Shown: positions 32,862-43,850, counted from the first letter of the stretch. The stretch: 64,000 nucleotides of DNA from Chrysopilus asiliformis (GCA_964034945.1 OZ035963.1:43485090-43549089); one strand, 5' to 3'. Made by a program: numbers and translations. The notes: generated by a model not told the origin, from the letters alone.

Positions 32862-34158
32862 TAGGGCTTCTCATTTCCCGTAGAAATTGAAATCCCGGGA
32901 TTCCGGGACAAAAATATTCAAAATCCCGGGATCCCGGGAAATCCCGGGATTCGCTAACAAGCAAGAATTTATCCAATTAGATGGGAGAAAAATGTTTAAA
33001 ATCAAAACAATACAAAAAAAATGCGTTATTGATTTTCAATTATTAATATTTTTAATTACAAAAACTTAAATACAAAATAATTCATTGAAACAAACCAAAA
33101 CTACAAAATATTGGTAACTTGATCTATTTTGAATTTTTCTAAATATAAAATATTGGTAACTGGAGTACCATCTATATTGGGCGTTTTCGTTTTTGGCACC
33201 GGAGTCATGGCACCGAAGCAATTGCTACCTGTCAAAAATTAAGTCTGCTACCAAGAGTGCTGTCCCCGTGTTCGAGTATGCCGGAGTGAAGAACTGTCAA
33301 AACCTTCATAATGGGAGATCGCCGGTCAATTCTTGGATTAAGTTTTGCTGTTATTCATCAATTATTGAAAGAATTTGATGAATATTATGCTGCACAATTG
33401 GAAGCTAAAGATATGGAGATTATTTTAATTATATGAGCTTTGCTATTTGGAGAATCTAGTGCCGCACAACCTAAGAACAGTGACTTTCTTCGCTCACGAG
33501 ATTTAATATAAATCAACACAGGCATAATCGAATTTATAGAATTTGAGGGACAGTTCAGTTTTAATCAAGTCATCTACTATTTCCAAAAAATATCATATTT
33601 TACCATTTAGCCAATTGTTTAGCAAGTATCTATCGCTCGTATTGATTGATAAATAATTACCCGTCGAGACTTTCACATTTCCTTTCTTCTAATATGATTT
33701 TTGTCTGCAAAAAAAACTTTAAGATTCAAAATAACGACCGACCGTTTCTTGGTGTCATTTGCTCCCGTACCAAGACTAGGTCCAGCGGTGCTACCACCAA
33801 GAGTCAAAAGAGTTAAACTCGAACAGCCAGTGCCAGAATCATCTGACGCCAAAGTGGCAAATTCGAACAGTTTTTCTTGGCACCAGGCGTAAGGTGCTAG
33901 CACCGCGTCAAAAACGAAAACGCACATTATATTTTCCTAATTTTGAACGAAATTCGTTACTAGAGGGAAAAAGAAGTAAAAATTACGCAAATTTCGTGTT
34001 ACAATATTTTTAATATCGTTAAAAAGAGTAAAAAAAATGTTAATAAGAAATAGCGGGATTCCCGGGAAATTTAATTGAAATCCCGGGATAACGGGATGAT
34101 ATTTTACCCACGGGATCCCGGGAAAACGGGATCCCGGGATCCCTTTTGAGAAGCCCTA
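32862..34158. mobile_element. hAT MITE with CCCGGGA subterminal repeats
   Basis: TIRs TAGGGCTTCTCA / TGAGAAGCCCTA and an exact 8-bp duplication GAGACGAT (32854-32861, 34159-34166). The first and last 100 bp contain many TCCCGGGATCCCGGGA-type palindromes. No transposase remains; another TIR element (about 33180-33926) is inserted in it. Confidence 0.9.
33180..33926. mobile_element. Innermost TIR element (GCGTTTTCGTTTTTG ends)
   Basis: GGCGTTTTCGTTTTTGGCAC on the left pairs with CAAAAACGAAAACGC on the right (about 33912-33926). Both ends continue into GGCACC-rich words. The flanks TCTATATT and ATTATATT are a possible imperfect 8-bp duplication. Small frames (33193-33378; 33673-33927 minus) carry no recognised domain. 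Family unknown. Confidence 0.6.
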
Positions 34159-34756
34159 GAGACGATATTAAAATAAGTCATATTTTGGTTTTTTAAATCC
34201 GTTTCCTTGGAGACAATATTAAAATAGGAGTGAAATTAATGTTTTTATTTTAATTGTGATTCACTGCAAAGTAATTAAAAGTGGAAAATTTAAAAATTGA
34301 AAGAAAGCGATCAGAAAAGTGGTGTTCAAGTGATAAGATAATATAATATAATAACATAAATTGCATTTTTTTAATGGATCATTGTTTCTTATAGTCATTA
34401 TTGCAAGAGTTATGTGCCGTCAAGAGTTATCAACTCGTTAACTCGAGGGAATCGGTATGTTAGCTAACAGAGAGTTAACTAACGTCAGTTAACTCTTAAA
34501 ATTTTTTATTAATAAGAATTTCGAGTTATCCACTGCGTAAACCATTGATAAAAGTTAACTAACGTTTATTAATAAGGCTGTTAAAGTGTTAAAAAAAATT
34601 TAACACTATCAGTCTTGGGAAAAACAAAATCAATTTGGTAATTTTTTTTTTCATTTTTACCGAATTAAAATACTTACCTGAAATGCATCTAACTATTATT
34701 CATTATTTTTAATAAAAAAATGAATAAAAATAATAAAAAAGAAGAAAAAAAATTCC

Positions 34757-34862
34757 CGTGTAGCACCATATGGAATTTGAACCGGTGTGGTTTCTGACAT
34801 CTTTCGCTTGTGAGTTCTGCGCGCATTGCCACTGAGCTGCTTGCTCCTTTGGCGGAGCATAG
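34757..34862 (-). other. tRNA-like segment, minus strand
   Basis: Minus strand reads GCAGCTCAGTGGCAATGCG (A-box like) and, about 50 bases on, CCGGTTCAAATTCC (B box). The spacing and the lack of a paired acceptor stem argue against a working tRNA. It lies in element N and could be a SINE relic. Confidence 0.4.
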
Positions 34863-35275
34863 TTAATATGCAACATGGTTATGTTCAAAAAATGTTTTCA
34901 AACCAACTTTTTTACTTAACTTTTACATAATTTTAACAAATCTTTTATTGGTTCGTAAGTTAATTGTTTTTATTTTTAACAATATTAATTATTAGTAGGG
35001 CCCGGAAGTTTATGCATTTGCATATTTTTTTCTTTGCTTATTTCATGAAACTGATATATATTAAACACGTTTTATATTAGTTTGAATTCACAAAAAGTGT
35101 TTTTATTTTGCATATTATTGCATATTTTGCTGTTAGTGCATAAATGCATATAATTGTATGCTATTGTAAATAAATGCATATATAAATGCATAAAATAGCA
35201 GATTAAAAAAATTGCATCAAATATTTTGATTTTTTTATTTTTTTAGTCGTTTCAATCGTAAAAGTTGTAACAGTT

Positions 35276-36628
35276 ATGCCAAAAGAAAAATTAAAAATTT
35301 CTGAAAAGCTCAATAGTTTTGTTTTAAATTATGGAAAAAATATATTTAAAACAGATGGTAAAATACTGTTTTGTTTAATTTGTGAAAAGAAAATACAGGC
35401 GGACAGAAAAAGTCAGGTGGACCAGCATTTGGCCACCGCATTTCACAGGAAGAATTGTAGCACCCGACATCAGAGTACACAACAATTATTATCCAGTTTA
35501 GAAACTCCTTCCACTTCAAAAAAATCTGAGTTTTATGCTGATATGACAGCGGCGTTTATTTCTGCAGATATACCTCTGTACAAATTGGAAAATCCATCGT
35601 TTTCACATTTTTTGAACAAATACATTGGAAAAACTATTCCATCAGAGTCAATTCTTCGAAAATATTATGTGCCTGATTGTTATGAAGCCACTCTTAATAA
35701 AATTAGAAAAGCAGTGCAAGGGCAAAAGCTTTGGGTCTCTATAAATGAATCCACCGATATATGCGGACGGCACGTCGCACATGTTGTCATAGGAGTCCTA
35801 CGCCCTTTTAGTCAGGAAAAAAGTTTTTTCTTGCTAGCAGCGGAAAATCTGGAAAAAACTAATGCAAACTCAATTGCACGTTTATTTGATGACTCGTTGA
35901 AATTACTTTGTCCAACATATTTGGATAAAGACGATATTCTACATTTTATTTCGGATGCAGCTCCGTACATGATAAAAGCAGCAAAAGGGCTTGTAGTTTT
36001 GTACTCAAACATGATACATTTGACTTGTATAGCACATGGATTTCATCGTGTTTCGGAAGAGATTCGCTTAAATTTTCCAAACGTTGATAGATTAATTTCA
36101 AATGGGAAAAAAAATTTTTTGAAGGCTCCATCGAGGACAGCGAAATTCAGAATGATCGCTCCCAATGTAGCACTTCCACTACAACCCGTTCTGACTAGAT
36201 GGGGAACTTGGATAGAAGCTGCAAACTATTCTTGTAAGAATTTTATCGCTTTTAAAGAAATAATTAGTCAATATGATCCGGACGAAGCATCGTCTATCAA
36301 AATATGTGGAGAAATTTTGAGTAGCGCGACTATCAGGGATGAGTTAATTTTTATAAATGCCAACTATGGCTTTATTCCGGATTTTATCGCCATAATGGAA
36401 ACAAGAGACTTTTTGCTGGTAAATTCTATGAACGAAATCGAGAAGGCATGTGAAAAAATAAATGCTGTACAGACACCTATTGGAAAAAAAATTGTTAAAA
36501 AATTAGAGACGGTTTTAAACAAAAACTATAACTTACAGGCGTTGAAGAATGTGGTAAACTTATTAAATGGTAATATCTCCCGATTATATTATCAGGGTAT
36601 TCACAGTGGTCTTTTAAATTGCGGGTAA
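35276..36628 (+). pseudogene. hAT-like transposase, CGGBP1-type zinc finger
   Basis: 450 codons from ATG at 35276. The N-terminal finger is C33-x2-C36-x14-H51-x5-H57 (FCLICEKKIQ ... QHLATAFHRKN), the BED/CGGBP1-like DNA-binding module. The RNase H-like core follows: KLWVSINESTDICGRHVAHV at 151-170, where relatives have D-E-T-x-D, so the first catalytic Asp is Asn157 here; HFISDAAPYMIKAA (D227) is the second site. HLTCIAHGFHRVSEEIR and LTRWGTWIEAANYS (about 315) are typical hAT motifs. The frame ends at GLLNCG where unrelated sequence rich in GGTAAATTTACCG begins (36608). The missing C-terminal dimerisation domain is 430 bp downstream (37059-37301). The long intact frame suggests recent activity; the Asn157 change and the interruption suggest it is now dead. 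Confidence 0.88.
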
Positions 36629-37058
36629 ATTTACCGCTCGGTAATTCAGTCAAATTTAACAGATTTTTACCGAGACGGTAACTTGGTTCATGTAAAAATG
36701 AATTACCGGATTCGGTAATTGTATACATGCCTTGAGTCGTGTTTTTCGTCCCGGGTATTCGGTATCAAGAATCAACCGGGGGTAGCGCTAGTAATGTTTT
36801 TAGTTGTCAAACTTTCTCGCTGGTTTTTTGTTAATCTCATCGGACAGATGCAATTTTTTTCAATTTTGATAGCCGTTGCCACAATAGAAATTCAAAAGAA
36901 TACATCAAATATGGATTTAAAGGTATGTGACAATCAAATTCGCAGTTCATGATTTGGTCACGTATCATATAAAAGCGCTGTTCTCAAATCTGTGCTGTGG
37001 AATGTTCACAGCAGAATATTTTCAGTCTTTTAATATTACCGAAAATTAAAAGAGGATT
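36608..37058. other. Interrupting sequence with TTACCG repeats
   Basis: 36608-36725 starts CAGTGGTCTTTTAAATTGCG and holds GGTAAATTTACCGC, TTACCGAGACGGTAA and ATTACCGGATTCGGTAATT, which resembles a hAT end with palindromic subterminal words. No matching right end was found before the transposase resumes. It probably disrupted the gene of element O. Confidence 0.55.
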
Positions 37059-37304
37059 GTGAATACCCTCTATATAAAAATAAATATACAATTAAGTAAA
37101 TATCTAACAGGCAAGTTTCACGAAGAAATCCCTGAAAATATTGCAGCACATGTGGATTATCTTCAATACGCTCCCCTTACATCTTGTGAAGTTGAAAGGA
37201 CGTTTTCTTTATATAAGTATATTTTGCGGTCAAACAGAACTACATTTAATTTCGAAAACTTAAAACAAATTGTCGTTGTCAGTTGCAATCAGTCAGTTTA
37301 AGAA
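37059..37304 (+). pseudogene. C-terminal part of the transposon O transposase
   Basis: VDYLQYAPLTSCEVERTFSL followed by YKYILRSNRTTFNFENLKQI and VVSCNQSV is the hAT dimerisation domain of the CGGBP1-type group, with the conserved S-x-E-V-E-R-x-F-S core. It lies just inside the right TIR, in the same orientation as 35276-36628, and is separated from it by the interrupting sequence. The first codons (MNTLYIKINI) are probably not native. Confidence 0.85.
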
Positions 37305-37446
37305 GAATAATATTTTTGAAGAAAAAAAATTTCTTATTTATTGCAATTTTAAGTGCATACTTAAATGCATATTTTAGTAATCTTCAGTGAATATGTATGT
37401 GCATATTTTCAACTTTTTAAGTGCATAAACTTCCGGGCCCTTAGTA

Positions 37447-37870
37447 ATAAAAATGGTTATTACTTATTATTTTTATTTAAAATATATTATTTTTTATTTA
37501 AAAAAATAATAAATTTAAAAAAAAACCCTAAAAACAGAAAAAAATGCGTTGAGCGGGTTCGAATCCCGATCTCGACTCGATTTTTTTTCACATTTTTTAT
37601 GAAAATTAAAATTGTTATTACATTTTTAATATTTTCAATACTGAATTACAAAAATAAAAATATAATAACAATTTTAATTTTCATTCAATTTAATTCAATA
37701 TTTTTTTTGAACCCATATTTAACCATATTTTTCTTTCTGTATAGTAACATTATTTTTAAGAAAATAAAACTTAGTACTACATCATTTCCAATTACTTTCA
37801 GATCTATAAAGAATTTCATTTTAAGATATTCAAGTCCCAATTTGTTTGAAACTCGAAAGTGTTAAAGTCA
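37447..37870 (+). other. Element N interior with a tRNA B-box
   Basis: GAGCGGGTTCGAATCCCGATC at about 37551-37571 is a perfect T-arm/B-box with pairing CGGG/CCCG, but no A-box or 5' half precedes it. The remainder is AT-rich. The 37365-37865 frame is compositional (Phe/Ile/Lys/Asn). Confidence 0.45.
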
Positions 37871-38073
37871 GTTAACTCCCAACAAGGTGTAACCCTAACA
37901 CTTCAATGTGTTATTATTTTTTTACACAATTCAAAAGTGCTAAAATGATATTTATAAGTGTTAAAAATTAACACTTTTTCTTTGAGACTGGAAGAAATTT
38001 GACACTGACGGGTCAAATTTCTAACTGTGTAGACCGGCACATACAATGTCCCGTTCCGGATCGAAAGGATTAA

Positions 38074-38340
38074 AAAAATTCTGCCTGTTTTGAGACAATA
38101 GTTAAATATTTTTCAATTTGTATGAAGAGGGTAAAAAAATAGTTTTAAAATATACGGGTAAAGAAGTATAATTAACTTTACTGCCAAGTTTCATTAACGT
38201 ACAAATAAAAATATAACTGAATTTGGTTTTGATCATTACTGGTCCAGATTTGGATAAAACAACACATAAGATTAATCATGAAAAATGAAAATGTAAAAAA
38301 TGTTTTTTAAAAAATGTAATTCAATCATTACAAAAAAAAA
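38074..38340. other. Unassigned AT-rich spacer
   Basis: No gene or repeat recognised to the right of the nest. Confidence 0.45.
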
Positions 38341-38356
38341 ATACCAGTTCACTTAC

Positions 38357-38456
38357 CAGGAACCTCTATTTTATCGGGATCATCGTCATCATCAAAATCA
38401 GAGCCAGAAGATGCATCCAAATCATCCTCTTCTAAACCACTGCTTTTCTTGGTAGC
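38357..38456 (-). CDS. Candidate exon of an acidic protein (host gene?)
   Basis: On the minus strand a TTCCAAAA-side ATACAG acceptor is followed by 100 bases open in only one frame: ATKKSSGLEEDDLDASSG, then SDFDDDDDPDKIEVP. They end at G|GTAAGTGA, a textbook donor. The GC content and codon use stand out from the AT-rich surroundings. The acidic Ser/Asp-rich segment suggests a nuclear or chromatin protein, but I cannot identify the gene. No partner exon was recognised nearby, so neighbours would lie across large introns, or this is a captured exon carried by a repeat. It sits between the transposon nest and the family F element. Confidence 0.5.
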
Positions 38457-38479
38457 CTGTATTCCAAAACATAAAAAAC

Positions 38480-39243
38480 GTATAAAAATATCTGTTGTGA
38501 ACAGCACATGAGATTCTCATACAAAATCCACGTTTCTGCGAAATTTACACTATTACCCGGTAAAAAATTTATTAGTTTATATAAGCATACAAACTTTTAT
38601 TTTACATAATCTGAAATATCTCGATAACGGTAAAAGACATCGATTTACGGTAGAGAATTTTAATACCTTTAGTTTGCAAGCAATTCGAAAAATCTATTTT
38701 TTTTTAGTTTCAATATTTCGATAACGATAATAGATAGCGGATAACGGTAAAATACAAAATTGTCACACATGCTATTCTCTAATTCATCTGCCAAAAACCC
38801 TCCATTTTTCGAGATAATAGCTAAAAACTGATTTTTTAAATAACGGTATATCTCGACGGTATATCTCGATAACGAGATAAGCAGTTCCATAAGCAGTTCG
38901 TTTATTACACGAAAATGTAATAATTTTTATTGTTTCCAACTTTTATCATACATAAAACTACTGAAAAACGAATAGTTTCGGAGTAAATAATAAAAAACAA
39001 AATTGCGATCTTTAAAAAGCCGCCATTTTGATTATTTCCGGTTAACGAATTTTCACCAAAAGTTAATAGGATGGTCCCACTCTAGGATTAAACATGCCCT
39101 GTACACAAACTGACAGACAGGAAGGAATTTTTGTGATAATGCTCCAATCCACTCAGGAGTGCTTGGGAAATATTTTTTAGGCAAAATGCGAGGTCGAAAT
39201 TTTTCATGTATACAATACTTTATTATACTTCGTATAAGAAAGT
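38480..39243 (+). mobile_element. Family F element, unexpanded copy
   Basis: It contains tandem AATATCTCGATAACGGTAAAA-type modules (38606, 38716 and 38830), then TTCCGGTTAACGAATTTTCA, GATGGTCCCACTCTAGG, and GTACACAAACTGACAGACAG at 39101-39120, followed by CTCCAATCCACTCAGGAGTG. It ends in the hairpin ACTTTATTATACTTCGTATA-AGAAAGT (39217-39243). The left and right parts match the flanks of satellite arrays 2 (48170-48978) and 1 (2934-3027). A short CTGACAGACAG stands where those copies have kilobases of satellite. Confidence 0.85.
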
Positions 39244-40775
39244 AACAAACTATCGGAATAAAAAATAATTCTCCTTCACAGAGTATGGAAAAAAATTAAA
39301 TATGGCATACGAAAAAAGGAGAAAGAACCGCTTTACATAGATCACCAGCTGTATTAAACGACCAACCCCATCTATATTCATTAAATATTCATCAACAATC
39401 ACTTGATTTTTTGAATGAACTAAACCTCTCTCTCTCTTCCTTTTTCTCCCAATATTAAAACAACATAAACACTCCTAAAATAAGTAAAGAACAAAAAAAA
39501 CCCCTCGACGGGACACAAAAAAACTCTGATGTGGGTAATTTTTATTCACTCTGACTATGACAGATATTGACACAGACCTGCTGCTCTTAATGGCTATAAA
39601 TGATAACTAAATCTTAGTAAAGCGGAGTTAAATATACGACTGCACCACAAGACGACTATAATGTTTAAGTATTTACCTCGATATGCGGAAAGTTAGTTAT
39701 ACCTAACTAAAGTCGAGCCAAGAAACGAAACCCCCAAGACCAATTTCTCAAACATATAAGGATACACGAATATATGTATGGAAAATCAATAAATTCACTT
39801 TAACCCACAAAGCCACACCCAGAAATTAATTTCAAGTATTTTTCCTAAAGGATCATTTCGGAGTTATTAACTTACATTCATTATGTTGAGGCCTTTTTAT
39901 AGAGCATAAAAAAATTACTCGAATAGTAAAGATCACCAATTCTTTCATCTGATGATTTTTTTTGTTAGCCGGCAATCGGGAAAATTTCAAATTTTTGGGG
40001 TAAAAAATCGCTCCTCTTTTTTCTCCTTCGCTTTAGTCCCCGCTCTGTGTTTCTTTTGTATGCTGGATATGGATATTTTCCCACGATATTATTGCTCTAA
40101 AAATGGAAAAGCTCTGACGCTGATGATTTTCGTGTTTCGGGAGATTTTCCCTTCTAACGGGAAAAAATCCCCTAGTAATTTTTCCTACATTCAAGGATAT
40201 TTAATTTACATGGAGAGTCAGATAAAGTTTTTTTATAAAGCAATCCTGTTTCTGGTAGCATCTGCGCAAGTTACAGATTCAGTCCGCCGCATTTCTGTGC
40301 AGTACAAATTTTTCTATTTTTGCTCTGGCTTCCGAAGGAGCGGAACAAAGAGAAAAGGGACGAGCTCAACTTTGGTTTATTTTTCTCTTGCCTTGCAGGG
40401 CAGGAAATGGGGCTGAGTTCTATTTATTTGGTCTGATAGATTTTGTCCCAGGTACTTAAATCAAATGAAATTCGCACAGAAAGCATGAAAAATCTGTGCT
40501 AAAAACTATAGATAACTTGCTGAATTCTTTACGTTTTGAAAGTAAGCAATATCTTATTTTAGTATATTCTAATATAATAAATTTTTTCAAAGAGAATAAT
40601 TTTCTCTTTTCGTTAACCGAAGGACCTGTTCTTTGAAAATTGCACATTTTATAAAAAAAAAGGGGAAGGAGTAATTTAACTGAAATTTCCTGTACGAGAG
40701 AGTTTTGTAAAATTCAATTTTGAATACTTTTATTAAATTTGAATTTGAATACTTTAATTCGATTTCTGAAAGGCC
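39244..40775. other. Unassigned 1.5-kb stretch
   Basis: Low-complexity CTCTCTCTCTCTTCC at 39427. A 154-codon plus-strand frame at 39952-40416 (rich in Phe/Ser) has no recognised motif, signal or splice context, and I do not call it a gene. Confidence 0.45.
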
Positions 40776-42226
40776 AGGGATAAGGGAACAAAAAGTGCCC
40801 CCAGAGATAGAAGCTTGAAATTTTTTTCGTAAGTTGCCACCATTACAACAAATAATTTCCCAAAATTTCAGTCCAAAAAAACGAGTAGTTTTGGAGAAAA
40901 AAAATAAAATATGATTTTTTTGAAAAAATTCTAGCTCCGTAACGGGTTAACCGATTTTGATGAAACTTGTCGCAATTTTTTCGTTGAAAGTCATAGTTTT
41001 CAAAAAAAAATTACAGCAAAAAAATTAAGTGTGAGGAACCGTTAGGGAAAAATATTTTTTGTTTTTAAAAAATTATAACGGTAACTTAACGATTTTGCAC
41101 CACTTTTATTACAGCAAAAAAATCAAAAACTCCTTAATGAATGAAGGTGGAAAAATATGGATTAGGTCTAATGGGGAAATCATCTAAAAAAACGCGCCTT
41201 GCATTCTACCTTAATGGCGGTGGGGAAACGAATATACAGTTCACGGTTTCTCAACTTCTATCTCGAAAACTATTCGCCCTACAAAAAAATTTTATTTAAC
41301 CTTTTTTGTAGAGAATTTTCGGAGGGGTAATTCATCTGAACACAAAAAATGCGTAAAGGCTATACAAAGCGAGATATTTACGATTTTTTTGACTTTTGAC
41401 CTTGAATAATAGCAATTTCTCTGTGCGACGCATAGTTTGACGACTTGTATCTCGAAAACTGTTTGTCCTACAAGAAAATTGTATTTAACCTTTTTTGTAG
41501 AGAATTTTATTGTGATTAATTCATCTGAACCTCAAAAAGACGTATAACCCGTACAAAGTGAGATAAACGTAAAAAAAACTAATTTTCGGGACCTTTGACC
41601 TTGAATAACGCACGACGCCGGCGCAATTTTGGAATGGACTTTGGGGACATTGTTTGTTATGTCAAAATAAAGGTCTGTGCAAAAATCCAGTTAACTAGGA
41701 TTTTTTAATAGGTTAAATCCTAATTTTCTTGGATTATTTAGTTCACAAATTGATTCATCTTTCACATATGATAATGTGACTACCTTCACATTTTATTTTT
41801 TTTGAATATGAAGTACCTCTCCGATTGTCCTGTAATTTTTTTTGTTTTGTAGGTAAGGGATTAAGGAGTTTTTGAGGAAAAAATAAAAGTGATGCAAAAT
41901 CGTTAAGTTACCGTTATAATTTTTTTAAAAACAAAAAATATTTTTCCCTAACGGTTCCTCACACTTAATTTTTTTGCTGTAATTTTTTTTGAAAACTATG
42001 ACTTTCAACGAAAAAATTGCGACAAGTTTCATCAAAATCGGTTAACCCGTTACGGAGCTAGAATTTTTTCAAAAAAATCATATTTTATTTTTTTTCTCCA
42101 AAACTACTCGTTTTTTTGGACTGAAATTTTGGGAAATTATTTGTTGTAATGGTGGCAACTTACGAAAAAAATTTCAAGCTTCTATCTCTGGGGGCACTTT
42201 TTGTTCCCTTATCCCTCTATGTTGTT
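40776..42226. mobile_element. Family J foldback element, about 350-bp inverted arms
   Basis: Left arm 40776-41133 (GGGATAAGGGAACAAAAAGT, GCCCCCAGAGATAGAAGC ...) and right arm about 41855-42226 are near-identical in reverse. The centre 41134-41854 has a duplicated block of about 190 bp (TATCTCGAAAACT...CCTTTTTTGTAGAGAATTTT ... TTTTGACCTTGAATAA at about 41262 and 41451). No coding frame. Related single arms are at 28520-29005 and 46428-46476. The target duplication was not found. Confidence 0.85.
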
Positions 42227-42761
42227 CTACAAAATTTCAATGGTTCAGTGGTTTTTGCGTTTCCTGATTATATTATTTATAGTGCTTATATTTGGGTACT
42301 ATATTAACGTAGAAAAGTCCTAGACTGTAAAAAGTTTTTGGATTGGTTACAGCACAGAATAACAGAAGGGAAACAATCGAAAATTTCAATGTCACACGGT
42401 AGAGAGAAGAATCGGCGATAGAAAAAAATATCTTCAACTCGCTTTAAATTTTCGAATTTTCCGGAATTCCTTTTCTTGCCTTCATATTCAAACCGAACAC
42501 GCAAAAGAGATAAAAAATATAACATGCGAAATTTGTTTTGCAGGGTTTGATACGGAATTTTTTTCATTATTCCAGCAATCGAAAATATCTAACTTCTCCT
42601 CACACAAAACACTTTTTAGAACATAAAACGCAATGCGGGATCGTTAAAATGACAATTCGATCGAGTTTTGGTTTCATCCATTCCAAGAAACTCATTTTCT
42701 GCCAAAATTGAAAATCAACCAAAAACGATTTCCATTGCAACCCTGTTTGCATTTTTTCTTC
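42227..42761. other. Unassigned; upstream region of the THAP-like exon
   Basis: Minus-strand frames (42304-42567, 42600-42800) have no recognised domain. With the hAT at 42770 removed, 42600-42769 joins directly to 43807 onward and would be the promoter-proximal DNA of the exon at 43897. Confidence 0.4.
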
Positions 42762-42769
42762 TTTGCACA

Positions 42770-43798
42770 TAGGGATTGCAAATTTACCGAACTTTGTCAT
42801 TACCGGTAACGCGGTAAAAAAAAAAAAAAATTACCGGTAAACCGGTAATTACCGGTAAATTAAACATTTTCTAAAATTATTAGGAAATGCACAATATTAT
42901 ATGATAGAGAGGGTAAAAAATAAGAAATAATGTGTAATTGAAAGTATCCTTTATTTGTCTTCAGAAAACTAAAATATAAAACGCAATATAATATAATAAT
43001 ATTAAGAATAATAAACCAAAATTCTCACCACTTTGTTGAGTTGTTTTGAGAAGCTTGCTTATGTTTATGCAGTTATCTATTTTAAAAACTTTTTTTTGCA
43101 CAGAAATATATATTACTTACTGTACTTATGCTAAGAACATGCAATATTTCATAGCTTACTAAAACAACCATTTGTTTTGAAAATACATTGCTTACTATGA
43201 AATTTTAAACTGCACTGAGAGAACAGAAATCTATATTTTGATAGCCAAACACTAGTGTCAAATTCTGATATTGGGCTTTCCATATAGTGGAAAGACAAAT
43301 GAGCGAAAAGCTTTTGAAAACATTTCTCTCAATATCTTTTCTCTCAGAAATTTTTCAATAGCGCCTAAAGTTCAAGCGAGATAGAAACCATTCATGTTTA
43401 ATCTCGCTTTGTTTAATCTTATAATACGTAAAAAATTATTTATAATATATAAATAACTGTAAAAAGTAAAAAACGCTACCGGGAAATTGGAAAACTTTTG
43501 CTCATACTTTGAGTTTGAAGTCTACTCACCAACGCATATAAAAATTTTTTTTTCACTAGTAATAATCATCCACATTAATATATTGACTTTAAATTTGGCT
43601 GAGTTAAAAGAAAACACTTTTAAATAAGTATAACATTTAATGTATTCATAACAAGAGTAGTTTCACGCCTCACTATAAAAATAATGTTTTTACCGAATTT
43701 ACCGGTAATGAGCTGCAAAATTACCGGTAAAAAAATTATGCATTTTCAGCCGATTTACCGGTAAACCGGTTTACCGTTTACCGGTATTGCAATCCCTA
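42770..43798. mobile_element. hAT MITE with TTACCGGTAA subterminal repeats
   Basis: TIRs TAGGGATTGCAAATTTACCG / CCGGTATTGCAATCCCTA, exact 8-bp duplication TTTGCACA (42762-42769, 43799-43806). Both subterminal 100 bp consist of ACCGGTAA/TTACCGGT palindromic words. 1029 bp, no transposase. Confidence 0.92.
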
Positions 43799-43822
43799 TT
43801 TGCACACAAACGCATATCAATT

Positions 43823-43850
43823 GTAAACAAAACGACGTCGTTTTGTTTAC
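43823..43850. promoter_or_regulatory. 28-bp perfect palindrome centred on GACGTC
   Basis: GTAAACAAAACGAC|GTCGTTTT... reads identically on both strands. It lies 47 bases before the ATG of the THAP-like exon and holds a CRE-like core, so a dimeric factor site is possible. Confidence 0.6.

Larger units (their letters stand above)
32609..34580. mobile_element. TWA-type MITE, family K copy 2 (interrupted)
   Basis: Same TIRs and body as copy 1, with TTA duplication at 32606-32608 and 34581-34583. It is split at the tandem TCCGTTTCCTTGGAGACGAT motif by a hAT (32862-34158). Apart from that the two copies differ by only scattered bases. Confidence 0.88.
34998..37440 (+). mobile_element. hAT-like transposon O, 2.4 kb
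   Basis: TIRs GGGCCCGGAAGTTTATGCA / TGCATAAACTTCCGGGCCC with direct TTAGTA copies outside (34992-34997, 37441-37446). Subterminal regions are rich in TGCATA/ATGCATA words. It encodes a CGGBP1-like hAT transposase in two pieces. A 6-bp duplication is shorter than the usual 8 bp of hAT elements. Confidence 0.85.
32483..38029. mobile_element. TA-flanked element N (carrier of K2 and O)
   Basis: Ends CACAGTTAAACAATTTTAAC and, reversed at the right, CACAGTTAGAAATTTGACCC, between TA at 32481-32482 and 38030-38031. Inner repeats TTTTAACAC, AAGTGTTAAA and TTAACACTTTT occur near both ends. Element K2 (32609-34580) and the hAT-like O (34998-37440) are inserted in it. Its own sequence is about 1.1 kb and contains two tRNA-like pieces. 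Confidence 0.7.
31617..38069. mobile_element. Outer TTAA MITE holding a nest of elements
   Basis: Ends CCCTTTCGATGCGGAA / TTCCGGATCGAAAGGA between TTAA at 31613-31616 and 38070-38073. Its own sequence is only about 245 bp (31617-31663, 32331-32482, 38030-38069). The rest is inserted elements. A TTAA target suggests a piggyBac-like origin. Confidence 0.75.

Noticed and set aside
37548..37575. tRNA gene
   Set aside because: Only a perfect T-arm/B-box is present; no A-box, D-arm, anticodon stem or acceptor pairing upstream.
37365..37865. 166-codon frame
   Set aside because: Composed of Phe, Ile, Lys and Asn from AT-rich DNA and crosses the transposon O boundary.
39952..40416. 154-codon frame as a gene
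   Set aside because: No domain, no conserved start context, low-complexity residues; no splice or homology support.
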